A DNA stretch of 57,182 bases, taken from contig JADJBL010000037.1 in NCBI GenBank assembly GCA_016703765.1, positions 1-57,182 of the forward strand, given 5' to 3'. A program made the position numbers and the translations under genes. Every line of letters starts with the position of its first letter. Position 1 is the first letter of the stretch. Below are positions 26,061 through 36,051 of the stretch, piece by piece. The notes below the pieces were generated by a model. That model saw nothing but the letters and a program-made list of their open reading frames with translations. It had not been told where the DNA came from and did no database searches. Source of the stretch: Saprospirales bacterium (lineage in GTDB: Bacteria; Bacteroidota; Bacteroidia; Chitinophagales; Saprospiraceae).

Positions 26061-27089
26061 ATGGTCGAAAACAAGAAAAAGTCCGGAGGCAAGGAAAAAC
26101 TGGCGCCGGATTACAACAAAGAACAATATCTCCGCTGGTACGAGCTCATGCTCCGCATCCGCCGCTTCGAGGAGCGCGCCCTGGTGATGTACGGACAGCA
26201 GAAGATCCGCGGTTTTTGCCACGTGTATATCGGCCAGGAGGCCATCACGGCGGGAATGGAATCGGTTTTGCGTCCGGAGGACTGCATCGTGACCGCATAC
26301 CGCCAGCACGGCACGGCCATCGGACGCGGGATCAAGCCCCGGGCCGCCATGGCCGAGCTTTTCGGCAAGGCCACCGGATGCAATAAGGGCAAGGGAGGGT
26401 CTATGCACTTCTTCTCCCGCGAGCACCGCTACTTCGGGGGCAACGGCATCGTCGGCGCCCAGATCCCGATCGGAACGGGGATCGCTTTCGCAGAAAAATA
26501 CCGCGGCACGGACAACCTGTGCGTGACGATGTTCGGCGACGGCGCAGCCCGGCAAGGCGCCCTGCACGAATCGTTCAACATGGCCATGAACTGGAAGCTG
26601 CCCGTGCTGTTTATCTGCGAAAACAACCAGTACGCCATGGGCACCTCCGTGAAGCGCACCAGCAACGTGACCGACCTGTACAAGCTGGGCCATGCCTACG
26701 ATATGCCCTCCGAGGCCGTCGACGGCATGCGGCCGGAATCGGTTTACGAGGCCATTTCCAAAGCCGCCGAACATATCCGCAGCGGCAAAGGCCCCTACTA
26801 CCTGGAGATCAAGACCTATCGCTATAAAGGCCATTCCGTGTCCGACCCCGCCCATTACCGGACCAAGGAAGAAGTGGAATCCTATAAAGAAATGGACCCC
26901 GTCGAGCAATTGGAGGAAACCCTGCTGACCCGTTTCAAGGCCGACAAGGAAGTCGAAGCCATCAAAGCAGCCGTCAAGCTGGAGATCGACGAAGCCGTCG
27001 ATTTTGCCGAAGCTTCCCCCTTCCCCGATCCCTCGGAGTTGTTTACGGATAACTATTTGCAGGAGGATTACCCATTCATAACCGACTAA
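26061..27089 (+). CDS. pdhA: Pyruvate dehydrogenase E1 component, alpha subunit
   Basis: Thiamine-diphosphate-dependent decarboxylase subunit that feeds acetyl-CoA synthesis. The 342 residues start at ATG 26061 (MVENKKKSGGKEKL). Motifs include RRFEERALVMYGQQKIRGF, HVYIGQEAITAG, the YRQHGTAIGRG loop, GGSMHFFSREHRYFGGNGIV and the ThDP motif FGDGAARQGALHESFNMA...ENNQYAMG. The phosphorylation-loop region YRYKGHSVSDPAHYRTKEE is conserved. The beta subunit and E2 genes are not adjacent, as is common in this phylum. A long GTTTAG hairpin follows. Confidence 0.94.
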   Translation: MVENKKKSGGKEKLAPDYNKEQYLRWYELMLRIRRFEERALVMYGQQKIRGFCHVYIGQEAITAGMESVLRPEDCIVTAYRQHGTAIGRGIKPRAAMAELFGKATGCNKGKGGSMHFFSREHRYFGGNGIVGAQIPIGTGIAFAEKYRGTDNLCVTMFGDGAARQGALHESFNMAMNWKLPVLFICENNQYAMGTSVKRTSNVTDLYKLGHAYDMPSEAVDGMRPESVYEAISKAAEHIRSGKGPYYLEIKTYRYKGHSVSDPAHYRTKEEVESYKEMDPVEQLEETLLTRFKADKEVEAIKAAVKLEIDEAVDFAEASPFPDPSELFTDNYLQEDYPFITD

Positions 27090-27093
27090 TTTG

Positions 27094-27163
27094 GTTTAGA
27101 AAGTTTAGGGGGTTTAGAAGGTTTAGCGATCTAAACCTTCTAAACCCCCTAAACTTTCTAAAC
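27094..27163. repeat. GTTTAG 9-mer hairpin with 33-bp perfect arms
   Basis: Arms 27094-27126 and 27131-27163 are perfectly complementary with loop CGAT. Each arm is four GTTTAG blocks separated by AAA, GGG and AAG, and the order is mirrored exactly in the other arm. It begins four bases after the pdhA stop. Confidence 0.9.
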
Positions 27164-27191
27164 TAAGTCCGCAGGGAATGAAAACTTTCCT

Positions 27192-27199
27192 TATTTTTG
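27192..27199 (+). promoter_or_regulatory. -7 box of the TPR gene
   Basis: TATTTTTG fits TAnnTTTG, 37 bases before the ATG at 27236 and just after the GTTTAG hairpin. Confidence 0.45.
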
Positions 27200-27235
27200 C
27201 GCCGTTTTGTAACTCCTTCAATCACATTTGCTACA

Positions 27236-27925
27236 ATGGCTAAAAGAAAGAAACAGGCTTCCTCCACCGACACGCTGGTGGATTTGGTGCAGGCGAGAGA
27301 TCAGGCGCAGGATTTTTTTGAGCGCAACCAGAAGTACATCCTCGGTGGATTGGCGCTGGTGGTGCTGGTGTTCGGAGGATGGTTTTTCTACAAAAACCTG
27401 GTGCTGAATCCCAAACAGAAAGAAGCGGTGGGACAGATGTGGAAAGCCGAAGAGCAATTCTTCCAGGATTCCTTTACCCTGGCTCTGAGCAATCCCGGCG
27501 GAGGCTATCAGGGATTCACCGACCTGGAAAAGAAATACAGCGGCGTTTCCACCGGCAATGCGGCCAACTACTATGCCGGGGTCAGCTACCTGCAGCTCGG
27601 GCAGTTTGAAGCCGCCGTTTCCTACCTCAAGGACGTCAAGCCAAAAGGAAATATCCTTCCCATCATGAAATACGGCGCCCTGGGCGATGCGTATTCCGAA
27701 CTCGGGAAATTCGACGAAGCCCTTTCCAACTACAAAAAAGCCGCCAATACGAAGAAAAACGAGGCCCTCACGCCCGTCTATCTCCTTCGCTACGGCATGC
27801 TCAATGAAAAATTGGAAAAATACGCCGAAGCCCGCAAGGCCTATCAGCAGCTGGTGGATGAACACAGCGCTTCGCTCATGGCCAAGGATGCGGAGAAGTA
27901 TTTGGTAAGAATTGAAGGGAAATAA
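27236..27925 (+). CDS. Membrane-anchored tetratricopeptide repeat protein
   Basis: A 229-residue protein starting at ATG 27236 (MAKRKKQASSTDTLVDLVQA). An N-terminal cytoplasmic segment with DFFERNQKYILGG leads into one transmembrane helix (LALVVLVFGGWFFYKNLVL). Several TPR-like helices follow, e.g. AANYYAGVSYLQLGQFEAAV, ALGDAYSELGKFDEALSNYK and YAEARKAYQQLVDEHS. The layout resembles YfgM-type periplasmic chaperone partners, but no specific role is shown. Its stop overlaps the ribH start (TAATG), so the two are probably one operon. Confidence 0.85.
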   Translation: MAKRKKQASSTDTLVDLVQARDQAQDFFERNQKYILGGLALVVLVFGGWFFYKNLVLNPKQKEAVGQMWKAEEQFFQDSFTLALSNPGGGYQGFTDLEKKYSGVSTGNAANYYAGVSYLQLGQFEAAVSYLKDVKPKGNILPIMKYGALGDAYSELGKFDEALSNYKKAANTKKNEALTPVYLLRYGMLNEKLEKYAEARKAYQQLVDEHSASLMAKDAEKYLVRIEGK

Positions 27926-28440
27926 TGGCTTCCTCCCTCCACAACCTCTCCTCCTACGATCCCTCCTCTGTTCCCTCTGCCGAGTCGTTCAGTTTCGGGA
28001 TCGTAGTGTCGGAATGGCATGCGGAGGTCACCCATGCGCTGTACGAGGGCTGTTTTCAAACCTTGTTGCAGCATGGAGCGAAAGAGGAAAACATCCATAC
28101 CGCGCAAGTTCCCGGATCTTTTGAGCTTCCCCTGGGGGCCCAACTCCTGGCGAGCAGCAACAGGCTCGACGCCGTGATCTGCCTGGGATGCGTGATCAAG
28201 GGCGAAACCCCGCACAACGATTACATCAACCGGAGCGTAGCCTCCGCCCTCTCCCAGCTGAGTCTGGTGAGCAGCAAGCCCTTTATTTTCGGCCTGCTGA
28301 CCCCCGATACGCTGGAGCAGGCGAAAGACCGCGCCGGCGGCCAATTCGGCAACAAGGGCGTCGAGGCGGCCGTCACCGCTATCCGGATGGCTGCGCTCAA
28401 GCACGAGCTCAATTCCCCGAAGAAGAAAATCGGATACTGA
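27925..28440 (+). CDS. ribH: 6,7-dimethyl-8-ribityllumazine synthase
   Basis: Penultimate step of riboflavin synthesis, condensing 5-amino-6-ribitylaminouracil with dihydroxybutanone phosphate. The 171 residues carry FGIVVSEWHAEVTHALYEGC, the substrate motif VPGSFELPLGAQLLA, DAVICLGCVIKGETPHNDYI with the catalytic His, and PFIFGLLTPDTLEQAKDRAG. Length is normal. No other rib genes lie nearby, in keeping with dispersed rib genes in Bacteroidota. The metallo-beta-lactamase gene follows after two bases. Confidence 0.95.
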   Translation: MASSLHNLSSYDPSSVPSAESFSFGIVVSEWHAEVTHALYEGCFQTLLQHGAKEENIHTAQVPGSFELPLGAQLLASSNRLDAVICLGCVIKGETPHNDYINRSVASALSQLSLVSSKPFIFGLLTPDTLEQAKDRAGGQFGNKGVEAAVTAIRMAALKHELNSPKKKIGY

Positions 28441-28442
28441 TC

Positions 28443-29290
28443 ATGAAAGTCTCCTCCATCGACACCGGCTTTTTCAAGCTCGACGGAGGCGCTATGTTCG
28501 GGATCGTGCCCAAACGCATCTGGCAGAGGCTCAATGCCCCGACGAAAACAACCTCTGCACCTGGGCCATGCGCTGCCTGCTCATCGAAACGGGCGATCGC
28601 AAGATCCTGGTCGACACAGGCCTGGGCGACAAGCAAGACGATAAATTTCGCTCTTTTTTCGAACCTCACGGCGAGGCTTCGCTGCTGGGATCCCTGGCGT
28701 CGAAAGGCCTTTCGGCGTCTGATATTACCGACGTATTTCTCACCCACCTGCATTTCGACCACGCGGGCGGCGCGGTGCGCAGGGAGGCCAACGGAAACCT
28801 GAGGCCTGCCTTTCCCAATGCCGTTTACTGGACCAACGAAGTGCACTACCGCTGGGCCCTCGATCCCAACGCCCGGGAACAGGCATCCTTTCTTCCGGAA
28901 AATTTCGTTTCGCTGAAAGAGGCCGGGGTGCTGCGCTACCTGGATGTGCAGCGCGACCCCTACGAATGGTTGCCCGGACTAAAAGTCCAGATCTCCAACG
29001 GACATACAGAGGCCATGATGTTGTTGCACATCGATGCACCGCAGCGGCATTTGGTGTATTGTGCCGACCTGATGCCGTCTTCGTTCCACATCGGCCTGCC
29101 CTACATTATGAGCTACGATATCCGCCCGATGGATACCCTGGCGGAAAAGACGGCTCTTCTCGAAGAAGCCGTGGCCAACAATTGGGCCCTCGTTTTCGAG
29201 CACGATCCCCGCACCGAATGTTGTGCCGTGCAGCGCACGGAAAACGGCCGCATCATCGCCGGCCTCAGCGGCAACCTCGAATTATTCTGA
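28443..29290 (+). CDS. Metallo-beta-lactamase fold hydrolase, frame disrupted
   Basis: MBL-fold enzyme of about 282 residues after correction. The N-terminus is MKVSSIDTGFFKLDGGAMFG, VPKRIWQRLNAP. The frame breaks at CCCC 28537-28540; adding one C gives the continuous stretch LNAPDENNLCTWAMRCLLI. The zinc motif is THLHFDHAGGAVRRE, with further ligands in ISNGHTEAMMLLH and LVYCADLMPSSFH and a final FEHDPRTE. This resembles the YycJ/quorum-quenching-like small hydrolases, but the substrate is unknown. It probably shares a transcript with ribH. Confidence 0.88.
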
Positions 29291-29298
29291 TCTCATCC

Positions 29299-29628
29299 TC
29301 AATCTTCGCGTTCTACCACCGGCGCGGAAGGCGCATTGGCCTGCACCGATTCGATCCCTCCGGAAAGGCCGGATTTGGATTGGTACATTTCGCTCTTTCC
29401 GATCACCTGTCCGTTGGGGGATTTGAGGGTAAAATACACGCTGCCGTCCTTGGAGGTGTGCACCTCGAAATTGTCGGCGGAAGCCGCGTTTTTGCGAACG
29501 GATTCAATGCCGCTCAGGCAGCCCGATTTACTGGAATAGCCTTCGCTGGAAAGGATCTTTTGACCGTTTTTGGCGTGGAGGTTGAAGTAGAATTCTCCGC
29601 TTTTGGATTTGAAAACTTCAAATTTCAT
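29299..29628 (-). CDS. YegP family (DUF1508) protein
   Basis: A 109-residue protein built from two tandem DUF1508 repeats: FEVFKSKSGEFYFNLHAKNG with GYSSKSGCLSGIESVRKNA, and FEVHTSKDGSVYFTLKSPNG with MYQSKSGLSGGIESVQANA. The two-repeat form matches E. coli YegP in size. The function is unknown; the protein is small, soluble and often stress-linked. It is convergent with the MBL gene, only 8 bases apart. Confidence 0.93.
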   Translation of the reverse strand: MKFEVFKSKSGEFYFNLHAKNGQKILSSEGYSSKSGCLSGIESVRKNAASADNFEVHTSKDGSVYFTLKSPNGQVIGKSEMYQSKSGLSGGIESVQANAPSAPVVERED

Positions 29629-29656
29629 ATTCGGGTAATTTTGTTTTTGAACTGAA

Positions 29657-30070
29657 TTAAAGGCTCGTTTTGGCCATGTCCAATATCCGGAAAAACTCCG
29701 CTTTTTCCAAAGGCATGACCGACAATCTTCCGATCCGCACCAGCCCGATATTGGCCAGCTCCGGTACTTGTTTGATCTCTACAAGTGTCACAGGTTGCGC
29801 TAATCGCTTGTACGGCCCCAGATCCACCACCGACCAGTCCCCCTTTTCGGCTGTTTCATCCGGATAATACTCGCGCTGCACCTTGGCGATGCCCACCACT
29901 TCCAGCCCTTCCTGGCTATGGTAAAACAGAACCAGGTCGTCCTTCTTCATACCCCGAAGGTGGTTTCGCGCGGCATAATTTCTCACCCCCGACCACACCG
30001 TCGAGCCGTCGCGCTCCAGGTCGTCGTAGGAATAGGCGTAGGGTTCGGATTTTACGAGCCAATAGTTCAT
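29657..30070 (-). CDS. EVE domain protein
   Basis: A 137-residue PUA-like protein, MNYWLVKSEPYAYSYDDLER, with VWSGVRNYAARNHLRGMKKD, DLVLFYHSQEGLEVVGIAKV and PVTLVEIKQVPELANIGLVR. EVE domains bind modified bases in DNA or RNA through an aromatic cage; the bacterial role of this thymocyte nuclear protein 1-like type is not settled. Family assignment is clear from the N-terminus. It lies 28 bases upstream of the YegP gene on the same strand and may be cotranscribed with it. Confidence 0.93.
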   Translation of the reverse strand: MNYWLVKSEPYAYSYDDLERDGSTVWSGVRNYAARNHLRGMKKDDLVLFYHSQEGLEVVGIAKVQREYYPDETAEKGDWSVVDLGPYKRLAQPVTLVEIKQVPELANIGLVRIGRLSVMPLEKAEFFRILDMAKTSL

Positions 30071-30144
30071 AGCGGTCTTTGAGGTTTACTGGTATGAAAA
30101 TTAGTAAATTCAAGTTGCGGATAACGCAGCTTTGTACGGAGTCA

Positions 30145-33100
30145 TCATTTTACAATTGTTATCCCCCCCTCTCTAAACACATCTATTTCCCTCGCACCGC
30201 ACAACAGCACCTTTGCCTTCACGAACCAGACATAGACCGCCGGCTGTCTTAGAATTCCCCGGTAAACCCCGTCCCAGCCTGCCGTAGCATCGAAAGTGGC
30301 GAACATCTCATCACCCCAACGGTCGAAAATACGAAACTCGAAGGAAATCACCTCAAAGCTCTTCCCGGGGAATACGCGGAACACGTCGTTAATCCCGTCA
30401 CCGTTCGGCGTAAAACAATTCGGGATATAAAAAAAATCACTCCTGGAGTAATCTTCTTCCCAGGTAACCTCAATAGGGATTTCGATCACTTGGCAACCAT
30501 CGTCTACTTGCACTATGTAGGTGCCGGCATCCTTCACCTTCAGCCAGGGGTTGTGGGAGCCATCGGGCCAGGTCCAAACAAGGTCGTCGGGGTTGCCGGA
30601 GATCAGCATGGGTTGGAGCGTTGTTTCACCCAAATCACAGGATAGTACCCGGTCTTCAGCCACCACCTGCAAGGGAGGAGTTTGTGGCACCTGTGTGTTT
30701 TGGGGGGAAATGCAGCCGTTGGCATCCATCACCTCCAATGTATAATTTCCGCCCGGAAGGCCGGTGAACAGGGGATCGTTCTGGAAGGCCCCGCCATCGA
30801 TGGAGTATTGAAAGGGCTGCTGCCCGCTCAGCATCCAAACGCTGATGCTCCCGTCCTCCGAATTCCAACAGGTCTTGGTGGCAGTCAGGTTGAAATTGAC
30901 GGGAGGGAATGCCAAAACGTAAACCGAAACAATTGAATCGCAGCCATTTGCCCCAGTAAAAACAAAATCCTGCGAGTCTCCTGCCGGGATTTCCACGCCG
31001 TTGAACAGGACACTTTCACCTTCGCAAGCGCTCATTTCCAGGACGGTAAAAACAGGCTGCTCTAAAACCGTGCTGGTCACTACGATGGAGTCGCAGCCAA
31101 ACTGGTTGCTCCAGACCACTTGCACTGTTCCGGTATCCTGCGGAAAGCAGGCCGTTGTCTGGATAAAAACAAAATCGGACAGCAACTGAGCAACGATCCA
31201 CTCATCGGTTGCCGTGCAACCGTTGGCGTCAATGACGGTCACGGAGTAGACGCCTCCCTCCGCAATGGTAATTTCAGGCGTCATTTCGCCTGTGCTCCAA
31301 AGGTATTGGTCAAAATTGCCGGGGGCTGACAGGATAGTTGAATCCCCTTGGCAAATGCTTCCCGCACCGAGAATGGTAACCTGAGGCGGTTGCGGCAACA
31401 CGAGGTTCCCCACCGCCATTCCCGTGCATCCTAGGGAGTCGCTAACGGTAACCGTGTAGGCGCCGTTGACCGAAAGGACAATGGCCGAAGCGGTGGAACC
31501 ATTCGACCAAAGGTAGCTTGCATAGCCCTGTCCGGCATCGAGGGTAGCTGTGCCGTCGCAATTGGTGGTATCAATAACGATTACCGGGACAGGCGGCTGT
31601 ACAGGGCCGTCCACCGTGGCGGAGACGGTCTCCGAGCAACCGCTGATGTCCGTTACGGTCACCGAGTAATTTCCGGAGGGGATGCCGCTGATATCTTCCG
31701 TCGTTGCCCCATTTGACCATAGGATGGTGTAGCTTCCTGTGGCAGAAACTGTTAAATCAAGCGCCCCATTGGGGCTGACACAACTCGTATTGGCCGACGG
31801 CAAGGCTGAAAGGGATATGACGGTATTCTCATTCAGCACTTCCACAGTGTCTGTCGAGATGCAGCCGTTGGCCCCGGTGCAGACGACGGAGTAAATCCCG
31901 GGGGCGATGTTTTGCAGGTCTTCCGTTGTTGCACCGTTCGACCAGAGGAAGGTATTCCCAATAGCAGGCACAACGCTCAGATCAATTGCGCCGTTGGTTT
32001 GGCCGCACATGGCTGGAATCGAGTTTCCGGAAATAACAGGTGATTCACTGAGGTCGGGTATGTCGTAAGTAGCTGAAAAGTCACAGGTAATACCCAGGGT
32101 GACGGTCACGGAGTAGCTGCCTGCTGCGAGGCCTTGCAGGTCTTGCGAGGTGGCGCCATTGGACCATAAAAAAGTAAAATTGCCAGGGATGCTCATGGTC
32201 AATCCAATGCTGCCGTTGGCTGCGGCGCAGGAATTGTTTGGCACGATCGAACCGGTAGCCGAAAAGTTGACTACACTGCCGGCGACAACTGTCGAAGCGA
32301 TAGAGGAGCAACCGTTTGTGTCTGTTACCGTCACGGAATAACTTCCCGGGACGAGGTCCGTCAAGTCCTCTGTCGTATCCCCCGTCGACCATAGGTAATC
32401 ATATATTCCTGAGGGAGAAATGCTTACATCAATACTTCCGTTATTTTCCCCACAGACACTCTGGGTAGCAACAAGCGAAAGGTCAGGAGCACCTGACTCA
32501 TTGGGAACTTCAAAAGTAGCCGTCGAGGTGCAGGTGGCGCCCTCGGTGACGGTTACGGAGAAGCTGCCTGCTGCTATATTTTGAAGATCTTCAGAGGTGG
32601 CGCCATTCGACCAGGCAAAGAGGTAATTTCCAGTCGGGGATACATTCAGGTCAATCGCCCCGTTTGCCGAAGTGCAAGAGGTATTCGCCACCAGGTTGGC
32701 CGAAAGGATGAAAATGGTCGTGTCGTTAGGGATGTCTATAGCGGCGGTGGCTGTGCAAGCGTTCGTCCCGGTGACCGTGACCATATAGTTGCCGGCCACG
32801 ACGTTTGACAGATCTTCATTGGTGTTTCCATTAGACCATAAATAATTATAAACACCCGAAGGAGAAACGCTTAGGTCGATCGCCCCATTTGATTGTCCGC
32901 AAGTGGCGGCCGTGGCCGTCTGTGAAACCGAGGGGAGTACCAACTGTTCCTCTACCGTGAACGACGCCTCGTCCGAGCAGGCGCCTGCCTCGGTGATGGT
33001 CACACTGTAGGTGCCGGCTGGAATGCCTGTGAGGTCCTCGGTCGTTGATCCGTTTGACCAGGAGAAGCTATAGGCCCCGGAAGGAAAAACACTGATATCA

Positions 33101-35940
33101 ACTGCTCCATTGGGCTGGCCGCAATTGGTGACAGGGGTGGTAGTCCCGGTAATAGAGAAACTGGTATTATTATTCGGCACGTTGTAGACAGCTGTGGCGG
33201 TACAGCCGCTTATCGGTGAAGTGACGGTGACCGAGTAATTGCCGGGTAAAAGGCCGGTCAAATCCTCTGTATTTGCCCCATTTGACCAGGTGAACTGGTA
33301 TGTTCCCCCCGGGGAGACGGTCAGGTCAATCCCGCCGTTCGGCAAGCCGCAGACGGAAGGCGTAACATTGGCGGAGAGGCCCGGCGGTTGGGTGTTGTTG
33401 TCAACCGTGAAAATGGCGGAATCAAAGCAACTGCCGCCCGCTGAAACGGTTACGGAATAAGTCCCCGCAGCGAGGTTGGTAATATCCTGTGTCGTGGCCC
33501 CGTTCGACCAGTTGAAGGTATAGGTGTTCGCCGGGGAAACGGTTATGGAGATACTGCCATTGCTGCCAATACAAAGCGTATTCGGACTGGCGGTACCGGA
33601 GATATCGGGTATGAAGCTGTTGTCCGGAACGGTTGCCGAAGCCTGGCCCGTGCAGCCCCCTGAACCGGTGACGGTGACACTGTAACTCCCGGCCGGGATA
33701 TTGGACAGGTTTTGAGTTGTAGCCCCATTTGACCACAAGAAAGTGTAGGCGCCAGGGGCGTAACGGTCAGACTAACCGCGCCGTTGCTTTGTCCGCAAGT
33801 GGCGGCCGTGACGGTCTGTGAAACCGAGGGGAGTACCAACTGTTCCTCTACCGTGAACGACGCCTCGTCCGAGCAGGCGCCCGCCTCGGTGACGGTCACA
33901 CTGTAGGTACCTGCTGGAATGCCTGTGAGGTCCTCGGTCGTTGATCCGTTTGACCAGGAGAAGCTATAGGCCCCGGAAGGAAAAACACTGATATCAACTG
34001 CTCCATTGGGCTGGCCGCAATTGGTGACAGGGGTGGTAGACCCGGTAATGGAGAAACTGTTATTGACGTTTGGCAGGTTGTAGACAGCTGTGGCGGTACA
34101 GCCGCTTATCGGCGAAGTGACGGTGACCGAGTAATTGCCGGGTAAAAGGCCGGTCAAATCCTCTGTATTTGCCCCATTTGACCAGTCGAACTGGTATGTT
34201 CCCCCCGGAGAGACGGTCAGACCAATCGCGCCGTTCGGCAAGCCGCAGACGGAAGGCGTAACATTGGCGGACAGATCCGGCGGCAGGGCGTTGTAGTCAA
34301 CCGTGAAAATGGCGGAATCAAAGCAACTGCCGCCCGCTGAAACGGTTACGGAATAAGTCCCAGCAGCGAGGTTGGAAATATTCTGTGTCGTGGCCCCGTT
34401 CGACCAGTTGAAGGTATAGGTGTTCGCCGGGGAAACGGTTATGGAGATACTGCCATTGCTGCCAATACAAAGCGTATTCGGACTGGCGGTACCGGAGATA
34501 TCGGGTATGAAGCTGTTGTCCGGAACGGTTGCCGAAGCCTGGCCTGTGCAACCCCCAGAACCGGTGACGGTTACACTGTAACTCCCGGCCGGGATATTGG
34601 ACAGGTTTTGAGTTGTAGCCCCATTTGACCATAAGAAAGTATAGGCGCCAGGGGGCGTAACGGTCAGACTAACCGCGCCGTTGCTTTGTCCGCAGGTGGC
34701 GGCCGATGGTAAGGCGGTTGGAACGGGGAGGAGGGTATTGTTCGCAACGTTATAGGTGGCGCTCGATGTGCACCCGTTGGAAGTGGTTACTATGACGGTG
34801 TAGCTTCCGGAAAGCAGGCTGTTAATGTCCTCCGTACTTGCGCCATTCGACCAGTTGAAGGTATAAGATCCCGGTGGGGTGACCGTTAAATTTATAGAGC
34901 CGTTAGGGGCTATGCAGGACGTTACAGGGGTTGCAGCGCCATTCAGGGTGATATTGGCACTTCCCGAGGCTATGGTTAAGCTCTCCTCGGCAGTGCATCC
35001 ACCGGCATTCGTAACGGTGACCGAGTAGGTTCCCGGGCTGTTTACACCTATAGCCGGAGTAGTTGCGCCGGTATTCCAGAGGAAACTTGAATAAGAAGAT
35101 GAATTGGTAACGACAACCGAGCCGGTTTGTCCTGGACATAGCGTGGAAGGGCCTGACAAAATCGGCGGAGGAATACTGCCGGGGAGAATCTCAAGATCGT
35201 CCATTCCAAGGCAGCCTACCGAATTTTCCACATAAACAGTGTACAGACCAGGGTCTGAGACCTGAATGGTAGGTTGGTTGCTGCCGGTAGACCAGGTGTA
35301 GCTGCTAAATGGCCCGCCGGTGACGGAAAGGGTAGCCGTTTGACCCGGGCATAAGGTGATTGGACCCACAATTTGGGGCACGGGCACGGGGAATGGAAGA
35401 AATGTAATAGTTACAGAGTTGGATGCCACACAGGGAACATTGGGACTCGTCATGGTGGCTGAGTAAGTGCCGGACGTAGTTACATAGATAATTGGCGTGG
35501 CTTCGCCGGTAGACCAAAGGTAGGTCGTTCCGGGCAAGGACGCTGTAGTTGAAATGATCAATGCCACAGATTCACCCTGGCAGATGGGAAAGCTGGTGTA
35601 GTTAATATCAAAAGCCCAAACGTCAATTTTTATGTGCAAAATGGCGAGCGCAGTGCAACCGGCGGCATCCGTAACGTTCAAAATCAGCGTTTGATTGAAA
35701 GGGGCCGGAACGGAGAAGCTTTGCGTGTTCATTCCATTTGACCAACTGTAAGGTGAAAGGGGCCGTCCCTCCGTTGACAATCGCCGAAATCGTAATGACG
35801 TCGCCTACACATACCACGCCTGGGTTGGGCGCGTTGAGAGAAATCGACGCGGTCATAGTGCATGCGGTGGCATGGTATGACGCAAAAATGCTAAAAACAA
35901 AAATGAGGTAGGGCTGTATAAGGGGGAAAACGCTTTTCAT
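30145..35940 (-). CDS. Giant SprB-repeat surface adhesin with type B T9SS domain, two frame disruptions
   Basis: About 1931 residues when corrected. A signal peptide (MKSVFPLIQPYLIFVFSIFA) is followed by roughly 20 Ig-like SprB repeats of about 75 residues, each centred on YSFSWSNGATTEDLTGIPAG and YSVTVTD. The C-terminus (YIPNCFTPNGDGINDVFRVF, FRIFDRWGDEMF, GWDGVYRGILRQPAVYVWF) is the gliding-motility-type sorting domain. SprB-like adhesins are moved along the cell surface by the gliding machinery. Two breaks are seen: an apparent extra base at 35750-35751 (GGTAPFT then YSWSNG), and a missing G at 33755-33758. The near-identical copy at 34651-34655 has five Gs there, which argues for a sequence error. 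Confidence 0.9.
32890..34682 (-). repeat. 896-bp tandem duplication inside the adhesin gene
   Basis: Sequence at 32890-33785 is repeated almost exactly at 33786-34682. Matching landmarks such as GTCGTGGCCC lie at 33491 and 34387, and TTGGTGACAG at 33125 and 34021, both 896 bases apart. With the base missing at 33755 restored, the period is 897 (299 codons, four SprB repeats), so the copy is in frame. The few differences are scattered, which indicates a recent duplication. Confidence 0.85.
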
Positions 35941-36051
35941 GAAATTTTCTTTTGCCTGCGCGTAAAGTAAGGGAGAACAGCAGTCGGAATTTCACCCAAC
36001 TAACCAAACAGGTACAAAAGCTTACTGAATGGGAATAGAACCTGAAATGCC

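Noticed and set aside
28530..28545. Programmed ribosomal frameshifting in the metallo-beta-lactamase gene and others
   Set aside because: So many unrelated housekeeping genes are affected at simple runs, with no slippery heptamer or downstream pseudoknot in common, that sequence error is simpler.
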